Notes: a model not told the origin generated them from the sequence alone. A stretch of 64,000 nucleotides of DNA from an uncultured Ferrimonas sp. (GCF_947489035.1 NZ_CANLCI010000010.1:1-64000); one strand, 5' to 3'; positions 33,121 to 42,946 are shown, counted from the first letter of the stretch. Numbers and translations: made by a program.

Positions 33121-35523
33121 ATGCAGTTTAGCCGAACCGTACTGGGCGCTTGTGTCGCCACCGCTCTAACCCTGCCAACGTTGGCGTTGCCCGCGCTGGC
33201 CGCCACCGTCAGTGGCCATCAACTGAGCCAAGATGGCAGCACCTTAACCCTGCAGACCGACGAAGGGCAGGTGGCCTTACGGGCCATCGGCAAGGGCACC
33301 ATCGCGGTGGATTATCGCCCCGAGGGGCTGACCCAATTGCCGTCGTTCGCCGTTGCCGAAGACGCGCCCAAAGGGCAAGGTCAGCTCAGCCAAACCGCTG
33401 GTGAGCTGCGCTTTGCCTTGGCCGACATCAGCGCGCTGGTGAGCACCAGTCCGCTGCGGATCCGCTTTGTTGATGAGCATAACCAGCTGCTGACCAGCGA
33501 AGCGCCAGGGTTGGTGCTGAGCGAGGACCGCCGCGGCTTTCAGTTCTCGTTAAGCCCCGAGGAACGGCTGCTGGGCGGCGGTCAGCGGGTGGTGGGGATG
33601 GATCGGCGCGGTCAGCGCTTGCCGCTGTACAACAAAGCCAGCTACGGCTACACCACCCACGCCGAACAGATGTATTACGGCTTGTCGGCGGTGATGTCCG
33701 ATCGCAAATACGCGCTGGTGTTCGATAACTCCGCCTCGGGCTGGCTTGATATCGGCAAAACCGACGCCGAGGTGCTGGCTTTTGAAGCGATGGGCGGGCG
33801 CACCAGTTATTTGATCAGCGCCGGCGAAGACTACCCCGAACTGCTGAGCAACTACACCGCCGCCGTCGGTCGGCAGCCGCTGCCACCGCGCTGGGCGCTG
33901 GGCAACTTTGCCAGCCGCTTTGGCTACCACAACGAACAAGAAGCGCGAGACGTGGTGGCCAGCTTTCGCGAGCAAGACATTCCGCTGGATGCGATCGTGC
34001 TGGATCTGTACTGGTTCGGCAAAGACGTAAAAGGCCACATGGGCAATCTGGCGTGGGATCACGCCGCGTGGCCAACCCCCGCGCAGATGATCGCCGACTT
34101 CAAGCAGCAAGGGGTCAACACCGTGGTGATCACCGAACCGTTTGTGCTGACCAGCGCCAACCGCTGGCAAGAAGCGGTGGACGCCAAGGCGTTGGCCACA
34201 ACCGTTGATGCCCAGCCACAAACCTTTGATTTTTACTTCGGTAACACCGGCTTAGTGGACGTGTTCAGCAACAACGGCCAGCAGTGGTTCTGGCAGGCTT
34301 ACCAGCGATTACTGGCCGATGGCGTCAGTGGTTGGTGGGGCGATCTGGGCGAGCCGGAAGTGCATCCGGCCGGATCCCAACACCAACTGGATAGCGCCAA
34401 CTTAAGCGCCAGCGGCGACGAGATACACAACGCCTATGGCCATCAATGGGCGAAAATGGTGTTCGACGGCTTGCAGCAAGCGCAGCCGGATCAACGGCCG
34501 ATGATCATGATGCGCTCCGGCTTTGTTGGCTCCCAGCGTTACGGCATGATCCCTTGGACCGGCGACGTCTCTCGCAGTTGGGGCGGGCTAAAACCGCAGG
34601 TGGAGTTGTCGCTGCAGATGGGCATGTTGGGCTTAGGCTACAACCACTCGGATCTGGGCGGTTTTGCTGGCGGCGAAGTGTTCAACCCCGAACTGTACCT
34701 GCGCTGGTTGCAGTACGGGGTGTTCCAGCCGGTGTATCGCCCCCACGCCCAAGAGAACATCGCCCCAGAGCCGATTTTTCACGATGGCGAAGTGAAGCGG
34801 ATTGTGCGCGATTACATCAAGCTGCGTTACCGCTTACTGCCGTACATCTACACCATGGCTTACCAAAACAGCAGCCAAGGGGTGCCGCTGATGCGACCGC
34901 TGTTGATGGATCAAACCGAACTGTTTGATGTGCGCGACGCCTACCGCTTTGGCGATGCCTTGGTGGTGGCGCCGGTGACCGACGCTGCGGTGACCCACGT
35001 TAGCTTTGATCTACCAAAGGGGATCTACTTCGATTTCTTCAGTGGCAAACGCTACGTTGGCGGCAGCAAGGTGCTGGTGCCGGTCACCCAAGAGACCATT
35101 CCAGTGTTGGTGCAAGCGGGCAGCTTTGTGCCGATGGTGGCGGCTAAGCCTTCCACCAAGCAGTACAGCAGCGCAGAGTTAGAGCTGAACTACTACTTTG
35201 ATCCCAGCGCCGCCACCAGCAGCGGCATGATGTACGAAGACGACGGCGTTGATCCCAACGCCATCGCCAACGGCCAGCACGAGCTGCTGCAGTTTAAGGC
35301 CAAGGCCGCCGCCAACGGGGTCAGCATCCACTTGCAGCGCCAAGGCGGTGACTACCCCGGCAAGCCGGAGCAACGGCAACTGACGCTGAAGCTGCAGCAG
35401 TTGCCAGAGCCACAGCGCCTGCTGCTGGATGGCAAGCCGCTGTCGTGGCAACGGGATGGCAACGCCATTGTGGTGCAGTTTGATTGGGCGGACGCCGACA
35501 AGAGGATTGAGGCCAGCTGGTAA
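33121..35523 (+). CDS. GH31 alpha-glucosidase / 4-alpha-transglucosylase
   Basis: An 800-residue periplasmic enzyme with signal peptide (VATALTLPTLALPALA). Domains: N-terminal beta-sandwich (about 28-225), (beta/alpha)8 barrel (about 240-590) and C-terminal sheets including a DUF5110-type end. The nucleophile is Asp408 in WWGDLGEPE and the acid/base Asp482 in PWTGDVSRSW. These motifs and their positions closely match Agd31B-type oligosaccharide 4-alpha-glucosyltransferases (Cellvibrio japonicus), so transglucosylation of malto-oligosaccharides is at least as likely as hydrolysis. The start follows the amylase stop by 11 bases, with AAGGA upstream. Probably reshapes oligosaccharide length before import. 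Confidence 0.9.
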   Translation: MQFSRTVLGACVATALTLPTLALPALAATVSGHQLSQDGSTLTLQTDEGQVALRAIGKGTIAVDYRPEGLTQLPSFAVAEDAPKGQGQLSQTAGELRFALADISALVSTSPLRIRFVDEHNQLLTSEAPGLVLSEDRRGFQFSLSPEERLLGGGQRVVGMDRRGQRLPLYNKASYGYTTHAEQMYYGLSAVMSDRKYALVFDNSASGWLDIGKTDAEVLAFEAMGGRTSYLISAGEDYPELLSNYTAAVGRQPLPPRWALGNFASRFGYHNEQEARDVVASFREQDIPLDAIVLDLYWFGKDVKGHMGNLAWDHAAWPTPAQMIADFKQQGVNTVVITEPFVLTSANRWQEAVDAKALATTVDAQPQTFDFYFGNTGLVDVFSNNGQQWFWQAYQRLLADGVSGWWGDLGEPEVHPAGSQHQLDSANLSASGDEIHNAYGHQWAKMVFDGLQQAQPDQRPMIMMRSGFVGSQRYGMIPWTGDVSRSWGGLKPQVELSLQMGMLGLGYNHSDLGGFAGGEVFNPELYLRWLQYGVFQPVYRPHAQENIAPEPIFHDGEVKRIVRDYIKLRYRLLPYIYTMAYQNSSQGVPLMRPLLMDQTELFDVRDAYRFGDALVVAPVTDAAVTHVSFDLPKGIYFDFFSGKRYVGGSKVLVPVTQETIPVLVQAGSFVPMVAAKPSTKQYSSAELELNYYFDPSAATSSGMMYEDDGVDPNAIANGQHELLQFKAKAAANGVSIHLQRQGGDYPGKPEQRQLTLKLQQLPEPQRLLLDGKPLSWQRDGNAIVVQFDWADADKRIEASW

Positions 35524-35585
35524 GCGCCGAGCCGCGGTGGCATCGAACGCCGGGCGCGCCTTGCTGCGCGGGATCCAAGTGGCGC

Positions 35586-36356
35586 TTAAAACCCAAGCCC
35601 CACCTGATTGCTGACAAAGTGGGTGAGCCCTTCGCCAATGTCGCCGCTGCGTTTATCACTGATCCGCAAGCGAAACTGGTGTTTGCCGGGGCTCAGCGTT
35701 GGCTTCTTGAATTGGGCAATGATCATCGGCATATGGCAGGGCTCGTTGGCGTTAATGCCCGCTGGCGCTTGCTGGCCACAGTCGCCGATCTGCTCATAGC
35801 TCCAGTGGTAGTTGAGCAACTGCAGCGGCTTGCCATCAATGTGGGCAAGGATCTGGCTGGCGTCCAGTTCTGGGGTGATGTCGAACACCGCAATGTCATT
35901 GCCCTGCATGGTGGTGCGCCGGTATTGCGGCGCTAACGCCTTGGCCAGATGCATCGGTCGAAAGGCCGCGAACACCGAATTGGAGCCGCCATTAGAGGCC
36001 CACACATTAAGGGAGTACACCTCGATGGTGTCGAAGGCGATGTCGATCACCTCGTCTTCGGTCAGCGTTAAATTCCAGCCCCAAAACTCCAGCTGAGTCT
36101 TGGCGTATTGGGGCAGATCGAGGCTGTACAGCGAGTTGTAGTGGCCTGCGGGCACCTCGGCGCGATAGCGCCCATTTTCATCGCATTTAAAGTAGAGGGA
36201 ATCGTCCCCGATGAAGGCGCTGGGGTTAAAGATCACATCGCACTGGCTGATCGGTTGGCCGTGGCGATCGGTGACCTTACCGCTGATGGTCACCGTGTCG
36301 TCAGCCAGCGCCGTCAGCGGCAGTAGCGCCAACAGCGCGGCGGGGAACAAACGCAT
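35586..36356 (-). CDS. Secreted protein with carboxypeptidase-regulatory-like domain
   Basis: A 256-residue exported protein: signal peptide (RLFPAALLALLPLTALA), then a transthyretin-like domain at about 22-120 (TISGKVTDRHGQPISQCDV, GRYRAEVPAGHYNSLYSL). The second half (about 120-256) is a beta-rich domain ending with HQFRLRISDKRSGDIG, not recognised. Such domains usually bind or scaffold rather than catalyse. It is encoded convergently to the GH31 gene and divergently from the MFS importer, sharing the regulatory region with an operator palindrome. A maltodextrin-related binding role is inferred from context. Confidence 0.7.
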   Translation of the reverse strand: MRLFPAALLALLPLTALADDTVTISGKVTDRHGQPISQCDVIFNPSAFIGDDSLYFKCDENGRYRAEVPAGHYNSLYSLDLPQYAKTQLEFWGWNLTLTEDEVIDIAFDTIEVYSLNVWASNGGSNSVFAAFRPMHLAKALAPQYRRTTMQGNDIAVFDITPELDASQILAHIDGKPLQLLNYHWSYEQIGDCGQQAPAGINANEPCHMPMIIAQFKKPTLSPGKHQFRLRISDKRSGDIGEGLTHFVSNQVGLGF

Positions 36357-36757
36357 AAAACCTCCTTGTTGTGCACAATAAACAAAGGCTTAACTTACGC
36401 ATATGCGGTTAAAAATCCAGCGTTGCAACGGCGCTGTTGTGCAGCCGTTGCGTGGCCATAAGCCACGCTTGGAGCGTCAGCGCCACGGCATCAACGGATT
36501 TGTCATGGCGCTGGGCTAGGGCGACGGTCAAGCCAACGGGAAGCCAACGAAAGCCGTGGGGGCCCACTTTCTTCGATTTGCTCAAAAGTGCCGCGATTTC
36601 GCCGCAGGAGTTTGCACTGCTGCATGAATACGTATGCAAAAGTTGTTGCGGCGTTGGCGCTGTGATTACATCAATTTCACTGAAATTCACATTATGAGAC
36701 GGAATGGCAACGCCGCATCACGCGCTTGCACACTCCGCAGCCTGAGAGGAACTTGGG
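36357..36757. promoter_or_regulatory. Divergent regulatory region before MFS importer
   Basis: About 400 bases between divergent genes. Contains the LacI-type operator at 36625-36638 and the palindrome CGCATATGCG at 36398-36407 near the minus-strand gene. A short minus-strand open frame here has no recognisable content. Confidence 0.6.
36625..36638. promoter_or_regulatory. LacI-family operator before MFS importer
   Basis: TGAATACGTATGCA, identical to the site before the TonB receptor (24114-24127). About 120 bases upstream of the importer start. Confidence 0.75.
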
Positions 36758-38275
36758 ATGGGTAAGGAAAAACCGCAGCTGTCGTTTTGGCAGATCTGGA
36801 ACATGTGTTTTGGTTTTCTGGGGATCCAGTTTGGTTTTGCCCTGCAAAACGGCAACGTCAGTCGCATCTTTCAAACCTTGGGTGCCGACATGGACACCCT
36901 GCCGATCCTATGGATTGCCGCGCCCTTAACCGGCTTGCTGGTGCAGCCAATCATTGGCCACTTCAGCGATAAAACCTGGACCCGCCTTGGCCGTCGTCGC
37001 CCTTACTTCCTCTACGGTGCCATTGCCACGTCGCTGGCGCTGGTGGTGATGCCCAACGCGTCGGCGTTGTGGATGGCGGCAGGTACCCTGTGGATCCTCG
37101 ACGCCGCCATTAACGTGTCGATGGAACCGTTTCGCGCTTTCGTGGGCGATAACCTGCCTAAGCGGCAACAGGCGCAGGGTTACTCGATGCAAAGCTTCTT
37201 TATCGGCGTGGGGGCGGTTGTGGCGTCGGCCATGCCGTGGCTGCTGGAAAAAGCGGGGGTCAACAACACCGCTGCCGCCGGCACCTTGCCCGATACAGTG
37301 ATCTACTCGTTTTACGCGGGTGCCGTGGTGTTGCTGCTGGCGGTGGGCTGGACGGTGTTCTCTTCGAAAGAGTATTCGCCAGAGCAGCTGGCCAGCTTTG
37401 AGGAAAGCCACAGCGCCGAATACCAACTGCAGCAGCGCAGCGCGCCCCAATGGCAACGCAGTGGCTTAATGTGGGCGCTGCCTGGGGTGCTGGCCACCGC
37501 GGTGGTTGCGCTGTTTGCACTGGACAAAGAGCTGTACATCTTAACCTTAGGGCTGGCGGTGTTTGGCCTGTTGCAGTTGTGGCTGAGCCGTGGCCAGCGG
37601 GCGGCCGATGGCAGCGGCGTTACCAGCGTGATGAACGATCTGTTCTCGATGCCAACGGCGATGAAGCGCTTGGCGGTGGTGCAGTTTTTCTCGTGGTTCG
37701 CGCTGTTCGCGATGTGGATCTACATGACCCCAGCGGTGACTTCGACCCATTTTGGCAGCACCGATCCGGCTTCGGCGCTGTATAACCAAGGCGCCAACTG
37801 GGTGGGCATGCTGTTTGCGGGTTACAACGGCTTTGCCGCCATTGCCGCGCTGATCATCCCCTTGCTGGTGCGGCTGTTGGGGTTGCGTGGCGCGCATCAG
37901 TTTAACTTGCTGTTGGGGGCCGCAGGCTTTATGTCGTTCCTGTGGATCGACAACCCGGATCTGCTGATGGTGGCGATGGTGGGGGTTGGCTTTGCGTGGG
38001 CCTCGATTTTATCGCTGCCTTACGCCATGTTGGCGGGCTGCTTGCCGGTGCAAAAGCTGGGGGTGTACATGGGGATCTTTAACTTCTTCATTGTGATCCC
38101 GCAATTGGTGGCGGCAACCGTGTTGGGGCTGCTGCTGCGCCTCGGCTTTAACAGCGAACCGATCTACGCCCTGTTCATTGGTGCCGTAAGTTGGGTTATC
38201 GCGGCCGTGGCCGTGTTTGCGGTACAGGACGATTCGGTTGCGGCCGGTCACGTTCAAGGAGTGAGCCAATCATGA
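36758..38275 (+). CDS. MFS maltodextrin/maltose importer (SLC45/GPH-like)
   Basis: A 505-residue inner-membrane permease with about 12 hydrophobic segments. The loop after TM2 contains [21 protein letters not shown], the signature of sucrose/maltose-type sugar:cation symporters; the N-terminal [24 protein letters not shown] region is also typical of bacterial MalY-type carriers ([12 protein letters not shown] here reads [12 protein letters not shown]). It should move maltose or maltodextrins from periplasm to cytoplasm with a proton. ATG 36758 is preceded by GGGATGG and GAGGAAC. Its stop overlaps the next ATG (ATGA), so it is coupled with the downstream amylase gene. An operator lies in its promoter region. 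Confidence 0.88.
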   Translation: MGKEKPQLSFWQIWNMCFGFLGIQFGFALQNGNVSRIFQTLGADMDTLPILWIAAPLTGLLVQPIIGHFSDKTWTRLGRRRPYFLYGAIATSLALVVMPNASALWMAAGTLWILDAAINVSMEPFRAFVGDNLPKRQQAQGYSMQSFFIGVGAVVASAMPWLLEKAGVNNTAAAGTLPDTVIYSFYAGAVVLLLAVGWTVFSSKEYSPEQLASFEESHSAEYQLQQRSAPQWQRSGLMWALPGVLATAVVALFALDKELYILTLGLAVFGLLQLWLSRGQRAADGSGVTSVMNDLFSMPTAMKRLAVVQFFSWFALFAMWIYMTPAVTSTHFGSTDPASALYNQGANWVGMLFAGYNGFAAIAALIIPLLVRLLGLRGAHQFNLLLGAAGFMSFLWIDNPDLLMVAMVGVGFAWASILSLPYAMLAGCLPVQKLGVYMGIFNFFIVIPQLVAATVLGLLLRLGFNSEPIYALFIGAVSWVIAAVAVFAVQDDSVAAGHVQGVSQS

Positions 38276-39927
38276 GCATCCGCCCGCTGCTGTTGACCGC
38301 CCTGATCAGCGCCAATCTGGCTGGCTGTGCCGCGGTTGCCGATCCCGCCCGCGACCAAGCGAGCAGCTACTACGGCACCTTGCACCCCTTTGCCAAACAG
38401 GCGGTGTATTTTCTGCTAACCGATCGCTTTGTGGATGGCGATCCCAGCAATAATCACGCCGCGAGTTCTGGCTTTGATCTGCCGTTGCAACTGAAGGACG
38501 ATAGCCCGGCGAACGTTGGGTACCTGGGCGGGGACTTTAAAGGGGTGGTTAACAACGCCAAATACATTGCCGACATGGGCTTTGGCGCGGTGTGGCTAAC
38601 GCCGATTGTTGATAACCCAGCCGCCGCCTTTACTGGCGGTGACGAAATCAAGCTGAATGGGTTTGGCATGGACAGAGGCAAGGCGGCCTATCACGGTTAC
38701 TGGGGCAGCAACTTCTATCAGTTGGATGAGCACCTGCCCTCGGCCGATCTGGATTACCGTGGCTTAACCGCCGCGCTGCAAGCCAATGGCTTGCAGACCA
38801 TCTTGGATGTGGTGATCAATCACGGTTCGCCCGCTTACAGCATGGCCCAGCCGCAGCCGGAATACGGCAAACTGTACGATGGCGCGGGGCAGCTGTTGGC
38901 CGATCATCAAAACCTGCCGCCAGCGCAGCTCAACCCGCGCGCCAATCCGCTGCACGCTATGTTTGCCACCCAGCCGGATCTGGCTCAGTTAGCGGACTTT
39001 GATTTCGCCAATCCGGCGGTGATGGATTATTTTGTTGGCGCTTACTTACAGTGGATTGACCAAGGCGCCACGGCATTTCGGTTGGATACGGTAAAACACG
39101 CCCCAAATTTTGCGTGGGCGCAGTTCAGCCAGCGCATTCGCGCCCAGCACCCCAATTTCTTTATGTTTGGCGAGGTGTACTCGTTTGATGCGGCAGAAAT
39201 TGGCCAGTACACCTTTGCGGACAATGGCGGCATGAGCGTGCTCGACTTCCCGCAAAAGCAGGCGCTGGGGCAGATTTTTGAACAGGGGCAAGGCTTTGAA
39301 ACCTTAGCCAGCACCCTCTATCTGGATCCCCACAGCGGCGAGCAGCCGTACGCGAATCCCTATGAGCTGACCACCTTTTACGACAACCACGACATGGCAC
39401 GGATCAACACCAGCGACGCGGGCTTCATTGATGCCCACAACTGGTTGTTTACCGCCCGGGGCATTCCGGTGATCTATTACGGCTCTGAGATTGGTTTTGA
39501 GCGCGGCAAGGGCGAGCACTTTGGCAATCGCAACTACTTTGGTCAGGCGCGGATCGAACAAGCGAAAAGCCACCCCATTCAGCAAGCGCTCAGCGCCATC
39601 GCCAAGGTGCGCCAAGCCAACATTGCTTTGCAGCAAGGGCTGCAACTGACGCTGGAACTTCAGGGCGATCGCGCCGCCTTTATGCGGGTATTCCAGCACG
39701 ATGGCGTGGCGCAGCAGGCGTTGGTGTTGTTGAACAAAGGCGAGCAGCCGCAACGTTTTACGCAGCAGCTGCAAGCGGGGCCGTGGCGCGAAGCGTTAAC
39801 GGGCCAGCACAGCAACGGCACCCTCAGCACGACGGTGGCCGCGCATGGGGTGCAGGTGTGGTTGCTGGATGAAGCGGTAACCGAGCCTAAGCTTGCTCAG
39901 CAGTTGCAACAGCGGATGATGCGTTAA
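38272..39927 (+). CDS. GH13 alpha-amylase-family lipoprotein (third)
   Basis: A 551-residue lipoprotein (NLAG-Cys19). GH13 motifs: DVVINHGSP (region I), AFRLDTVKH with nucleophile Asp272, FGEVYSFD with Glu301 and FYDNHDMAR with Asp374. The N-terminal FLLTDRFVDGDPSNN calcium-site region and GYLGGDFKGV resemble cyclodextrin-glucanotransferase-type and periplasmic amylases. Short C-terminal beta domain. It probably hydrolyses or rearranges maltodextrins in the periplasm. AAGGAG ten bases before the ATG. The 3' end overlaps the convergent LacI gene by 41 bases. Confidence 0.9.
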   Translation: MSIRPLLLTALISANLAGCAAVADPARDQASSYYGTLHPFAKQAVYFLLTDRFVDGDPSNNHAASSGFDLPLQLKDDSPANVGYLGGDFKGVVNNAKYIADMGFGAVWLTPIVDNPAAAFTGGDEIKLNGFGMDRGKAAYHGYWGSNFYQLDEHLPSADLDYRGLTAALQANGLQTILDVVINHGSPAYSMAQPQPEYGKLYDGAGQLLADHQNLPPAQLNPRANPLHAMFATQPDLAQLADFDFANPAVMDYFVGAYLQWIDQGATAFRLDTVKHAPNFAWAQFSQRIRAQHPNFFMFGEVYSFDAAEIGQYTFADNGGMSVLDFPQKQALGQIFEQGQGFETLASTLYLDPHSGEQPYANPYELTTFYDNHDMARINTSDAGFIDAHNWLFTARGIPVIYYGSEIGFERGKGEHFGNRNYFGQARIEQAKSHPIQQALSAIAKVRQANIALQQGLQLTLELQGDRAAFMRVFQHDGVAQQALVLLNKGEQPQRFTQQLQAGPWREALTGQHSNGTLSTTVAAHGVQVWLLDEAVTEPKLAQQLQQRMMR

Positions 39928-40942
39928 CGCCGCAGCTGCTGCGGATCACCAGTTTAGTGGGGATGGTGGTGTCGGCGACGGCGTCGCCACTGATCTGCTG
40001 GATCAGGCTTTGCACTAGGGCTTCCCCCGCTAAGGTGGGATCTTGACGCACCGTGGTTAACGGCGGCGAGCAAAAGCGCGCCACTTGGATGTCGTCGTAG
40101 CCGACCACCGCGATGTCTGCAGGCACCCGCAGGCCGCGTTCGTTTAAGGCTTGGATCACGCCGATGGCGATCAGATCGCTGGCGGCAAAGATGGCGTCGA
40201 ACTTAGCGCCGTGGTCGAGCAGCGCCAACGCGGCGGCGGCACCGGCTTGTTCGGTGGTGATGGCGTCTTGCTGCAAGCTGGGATCCAGACCAATGCCGTT
40301 GGCGACCAGCGCTTGGGCGTAGCCTTGGTAGCGTTGCAAAAATTCGGGGTAGTGATCTGAGGCGGTACCCACAAAGGCGATGCGCTGTTGCCCTTGTTCA
40401 ATCAGGTGGTTGGTGGCTTCAAAGCCGCCACGGCGGTTGTCGCAGCCAACGGACACCCCCAGCGCCGATTGGGGCCCCCAGCGCACAAAGCGGGTGCCTT
40501 GTTGCTCAAGCTGTTTCAGTTTGGGCTGGTAATCCAGATCGTCGCCGTAGCCAAGTAAGATCAGGCCATCGGCTTTGTGGTTGTCGTCGTAATCGGCGGT
40601 CCAATCGTCGGACAGCTGCTGAAACGACACCAGCAGATCGTAGCCTTGGCGGGCGCAGGCGCGGGTAATGGCGCCCAGCATGGCGTGGAAAAACGGGTTG
40701 ATCAGGGAATCGTCGCTGGTGGGATCCTCAAACAGCAACAGCGCTAAGGTGTCGCTGCGTTGCAGGCGTAATCCCGAGGCGTTTTTGTCGACTTTATAAT
40801 TTAGATCGCGGGCAATTTTGTGTACGCGAGCGATGGTCTCCGCCTTAACCAGCGGGCTGTTTCGCAGGGCCCGAGATACGGTGGATTGCGATACTCCGGC
40901 CAAATGGGCGATATCAAATGAGGTCGCCTTACCTTTGGTCAT
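39887..40942 (-). CDS. LacI-family transcriptional regulator of the maltodextrin locus
   Basis: A 351-residue repressor. N-terminal helix-turn-helix and hinge (SFDIAHLAGVSQSTVSRAL, then LVKAETIARVHKIARDLNY), followed by a periplasmic-binding-protein-like sensor domain (ALLLFEDP, DGLILLGYGDD, VGCDNRRGG, FAASDLIAIGVIQAL, DIAVVGYDDIQ). Location suggests control of the flanking genes via TGMATACGTATGCA palindromes at 23733, 24114 and 36625, with a maltodextrin or glucose derivative as inducer (inferred). The ATG at 40942 has AAGGA upstream; a GTG at 40975 is open but lacks a site. It is divergent from glucokinase and convergent with an amylase gene. Confidence 0.9.
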   Translation of the reverse strand: MTKGKATSFDIAHLAGVSQSTVSRALRNSPLVKAETIARVHKIARDLNYKVDKNASGLRLQRSDTLALLLFEDPTSDDSLINPFFHAMLGAITRACARQGYDLLVSFQQLSDDWTADYDDNHKADGLILLGYGDDLDYQPKLKQLEQQGTRFVRWGPQSALGVSVGCDNRRGGFEATNHLIEQGQQRIAFVGTASDHYPEFLQRYQGYAQALVANGIGLDPSLQQDAITTEQAGAAAALALLDHGAKFDAIFAASDLIAIGVIQALNERGLRVPADIAVVGYDDIQVARFCSPPLTTVRQDPTLAGEALVQSLIQQISGDAVADTTIPTKLVIRSSCGVNASSAVATAEQA

Positions 40943-41039
40943 AATGTGATCATCCTTCAACTGACGTTTTGCCACTATAACTTAGTGATTTCGTGGATAG
41001 AAAGAGGCGCAGACCTCGTAAAGGACAAGTGCAATAAAT

Positions 41040-42002
41040 ATGAACAATTCACAGCAGCAGATCTTGGTGGCCGACATTGGTGGCACCAACGCCCGTTTTG
41101 CCATTGCCGTTGGCGATGCCCACTCGATTGAGCTGGTGCAACGCTTTGCCAGCGCCGATTGCCGTTCGCTGGCCGATGCGGTGGCCAAGTATTTGGCCAC
41201 CTTACCCAGCCACATCACCTTAACCGGTGCTTGCTTGGCGGTGGCGGGGCCGGTCACCAACGGCGAAGCCAGCCTGACCAACTTGGGGTGGCTGGCCACT
41301 GAAAGCCAGCTCAGTGAGCAACTGGGGGTGCCGGTGCGGCTGATCAACGATTTTGTTGCCTACGCCTACAGCGTGCCGCTGCTGCCTGCGGCGCACACCC
41401 AAACCATCAAAGCGGGGACGGGATTGGCGGGGGCGCCGTTGGTGGTGCTTGGCCCCGGAACCGGCTTTGGCGTGGCCAGCTTACAGGCCGACGGCAGTGG
41501 CTGGCGGGTTAATCCTTGTGAAGGTGGCCACATCGGCTTGGCCGCCACGTCAGAGCTGCAAGCGCGGCTGTTAGGGCAGTTGCAGCTGATGTTGCCCTAC
41601 GTCAATGTGGAGTCGGTGCTGTGCGGCTCTGGGATGATCAACCTGTATCGCGCCATGGCGATTTTAGAAGGCCAGCCCGCCCGCTACGATATGCCGGCGC
41701 AGTTAACCAACGCCGCCGCCAATGGCGACCCGTTAGCCCAGCGCACGGTGTTGGAATTTTGCCGCTGGCTTGGCAGCGTTGCCGGGGATCTGGTGTTGGC
41801 TCACGGCGCCCGCGGTGGGGTGTGGTTGGGTGGCGGCATATTGCCCCGCATTGTGGATAGCCTCTGCGCCAGTGACTTTACCGCCTGCTTTGGCAATAAA
41901 GGGCTGATGGTGGATTACTTAACCCCAGTGCCGGTGATCTTGGCGTTAAAATCCGACACCGCAGTGATGGGCGCGGCGGCGTATTATCTGGATCGCTGTT
42001 AA
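41040..42002 (+). CDS. glk: Glucokinase
   Basis: A 320-residue glucokinase of the Glk (non-ROK) family. ATP-binding ADIGGTNARFAIAV near the N-terminus, GPVTNGEASLTNLGW, sugar-contact region RLINDFVAYAYSVP, second phosphate loop LGPGTGFGVASL, EGGHIGLA and the late WLGGGILPR motif. It phosphorylates glucose released by the cytoplasmic alpha-glucosidase, feeding glycolysis. Placed 97 bases from the divergent LacI gene; no operator of the TGMATACGTATGCA type was found in this gap, so its control may differ. Confidence 0.94.
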   Translation: MNNSQQQILVADIGGTNARFAIAVGDAHSIELVQRFASADCRSLADAVAKYLATLPSHITLTGACLAVAGPVTNGEASLTNLGWLATESQLSEQLGVPVRLINDFVAYAYSVPLLPAAHTQTIKAGTGLAGAPLVVLGPGTGFGVASLQADGSGWRVNPCEGGHIGLAATSELQARLLGQLQLMLPYVNVESVLCGSGMINLYRAMAILEGQPARYDMPAQLTNAAANGDPLAQRTVLEFCRWLGSVAGDLVLAHGARGGVWLGGGILPRIVDSLCASDFTACFGNKGLMVDYLTPVPVILALKSDTAVMGAAAYYLDRC

Positions 42003-42097
42003 CGCTTTAGGTCGCGGTTCATCACGGTGTTTGGCGATACCGTGAACCCGTAACGCGGCTTATGCCGTGATGTCGGCTGGCCGCGCGCTTCATCCGC

Positions 42098-42946
42098 TTA
42101 ACTGTTCTCGCGCAACTCCGCCAACAAAAACTCAATCAAGGCACGATTTTTCAACGGCTGCTCGCCGCTTTGGTAGAGCAGCTGCACCGGCATGGGCGCT
42201 GGGGTGGCATCCGGAAGGATCGGCACCAAGTCACCGCGTTCCAGCGCGGCTTGCAGCAAGATCGTCGGCTGCAGCAGGATCCCGCCGCCATCAATCGCCG
42301 CTTGCTGCAGCAGGGCGCCGCTGTTGCTGACAAGCCGTGGCTTGGGCAGCAGTTTCTGGCCGCTGCCGCCATCAAAGCCAAGGCAGTGATGGCCGCTTAA
42401 TTCGGCAGGGGTGTGCGGGGTGCCGTGCTTCGCCAAGTAACTGGGGGCGGCGCAGTAGCGCAGGGGATAATGCCCCAGTTGCCGTGCCACCAGCGTGGTT
42501 TCCCCCAGCTCACCAATGCGGATCAAGGCATCCACCTGTTCATCAATGGCGATGCGGCGATTGTCCAACTGCAGCTCAACGTCGATGTCGGGGTAGCGCG
42601 CCAGAAACTTGCCCAGCAATGGCGCCAGCACCAGATTGCCGTAGGTCAGTGGCGCATTTAAGCGCACCACGCCTCTGGGGCTGTGGGTGATCCGCTGCAG
42701 CTGCTGTTCGCTTTGGCGAAGCTGCGCCAACAACGCCACACATTCACGGTAATAAAATTGCCCCGCTTCGGTCAGCAACTGCTTGCGGGTGGTGCGCTGA
42801 ATTAAGGTGGTGCCCAGTTGTGCCTCTAAGCTTTTGATGTGCTTGCCAACCATGGTGGCACTGATGTTGAACAACACCGCCGCCTTGGCGAAATGGCGCA
42901 GTTCCGCCACCTTCACAAACACCTGCATGCTGGTGAGCTTATCCAT
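42098..42946 (-). CDS. LysR-family transcriptional regulator
   Basis: A 282-residue LysR-type regulator. The winged HTH occupies 1-60 (MQVFVKVAELRHFAKAAVLFN, TMVGKHIKSLEAQLG, LIQRTTRKQLLTEAG). The effector domain starts GVVRLNAPLTYGNLVLAPLL and continues with RYPDIDVELQLDN. It is divergent from the monooxygenase-like/oxidoreductase pair with a 111-base gap, the usual arrangement for a LysR protein controlling its neighbours. Effector unknown. Confidence 0.9.
   Translation of the reverse strand: MDKLTSMQVFVKVAELRHFAKAAVLFNISATMVGKHIKSLEAQLGTTLIQRTTRKQLLTEAGQFYYRECVALLAQLRQSEQQLQRITHSPRGVVRLNAPLTYGNLVLAPLLGKFLARYPDIDVELQLDNRRIAIDEQVDALIRIGELGETTLVARQLGHYPLRYCAAPSYLAKHGTPHTPAELSGHHCLGFDGGSGQKLLPKPRLVSNSGALLQQAAIDGGGILLQPTILLQAALERGDLVPILPDATPAPMPVQLLYQSGEQPLKNRALIEFLLAELRENS

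Noticed and set aside
36398..36407. CGCATATGCG as a fourth LacI-type operator
   Set aside because: Palindromic, but the core differs from TGMATACGTATGCA, so it was not grouped with the other three.
36409..36690. Minus-strand open frame of 93 codons between the TTR-like gene and the MFS gene
   Set aside because: It covers the operator palindrome, has no ribosome site and no family pattern; the region is better explained as regulatory.
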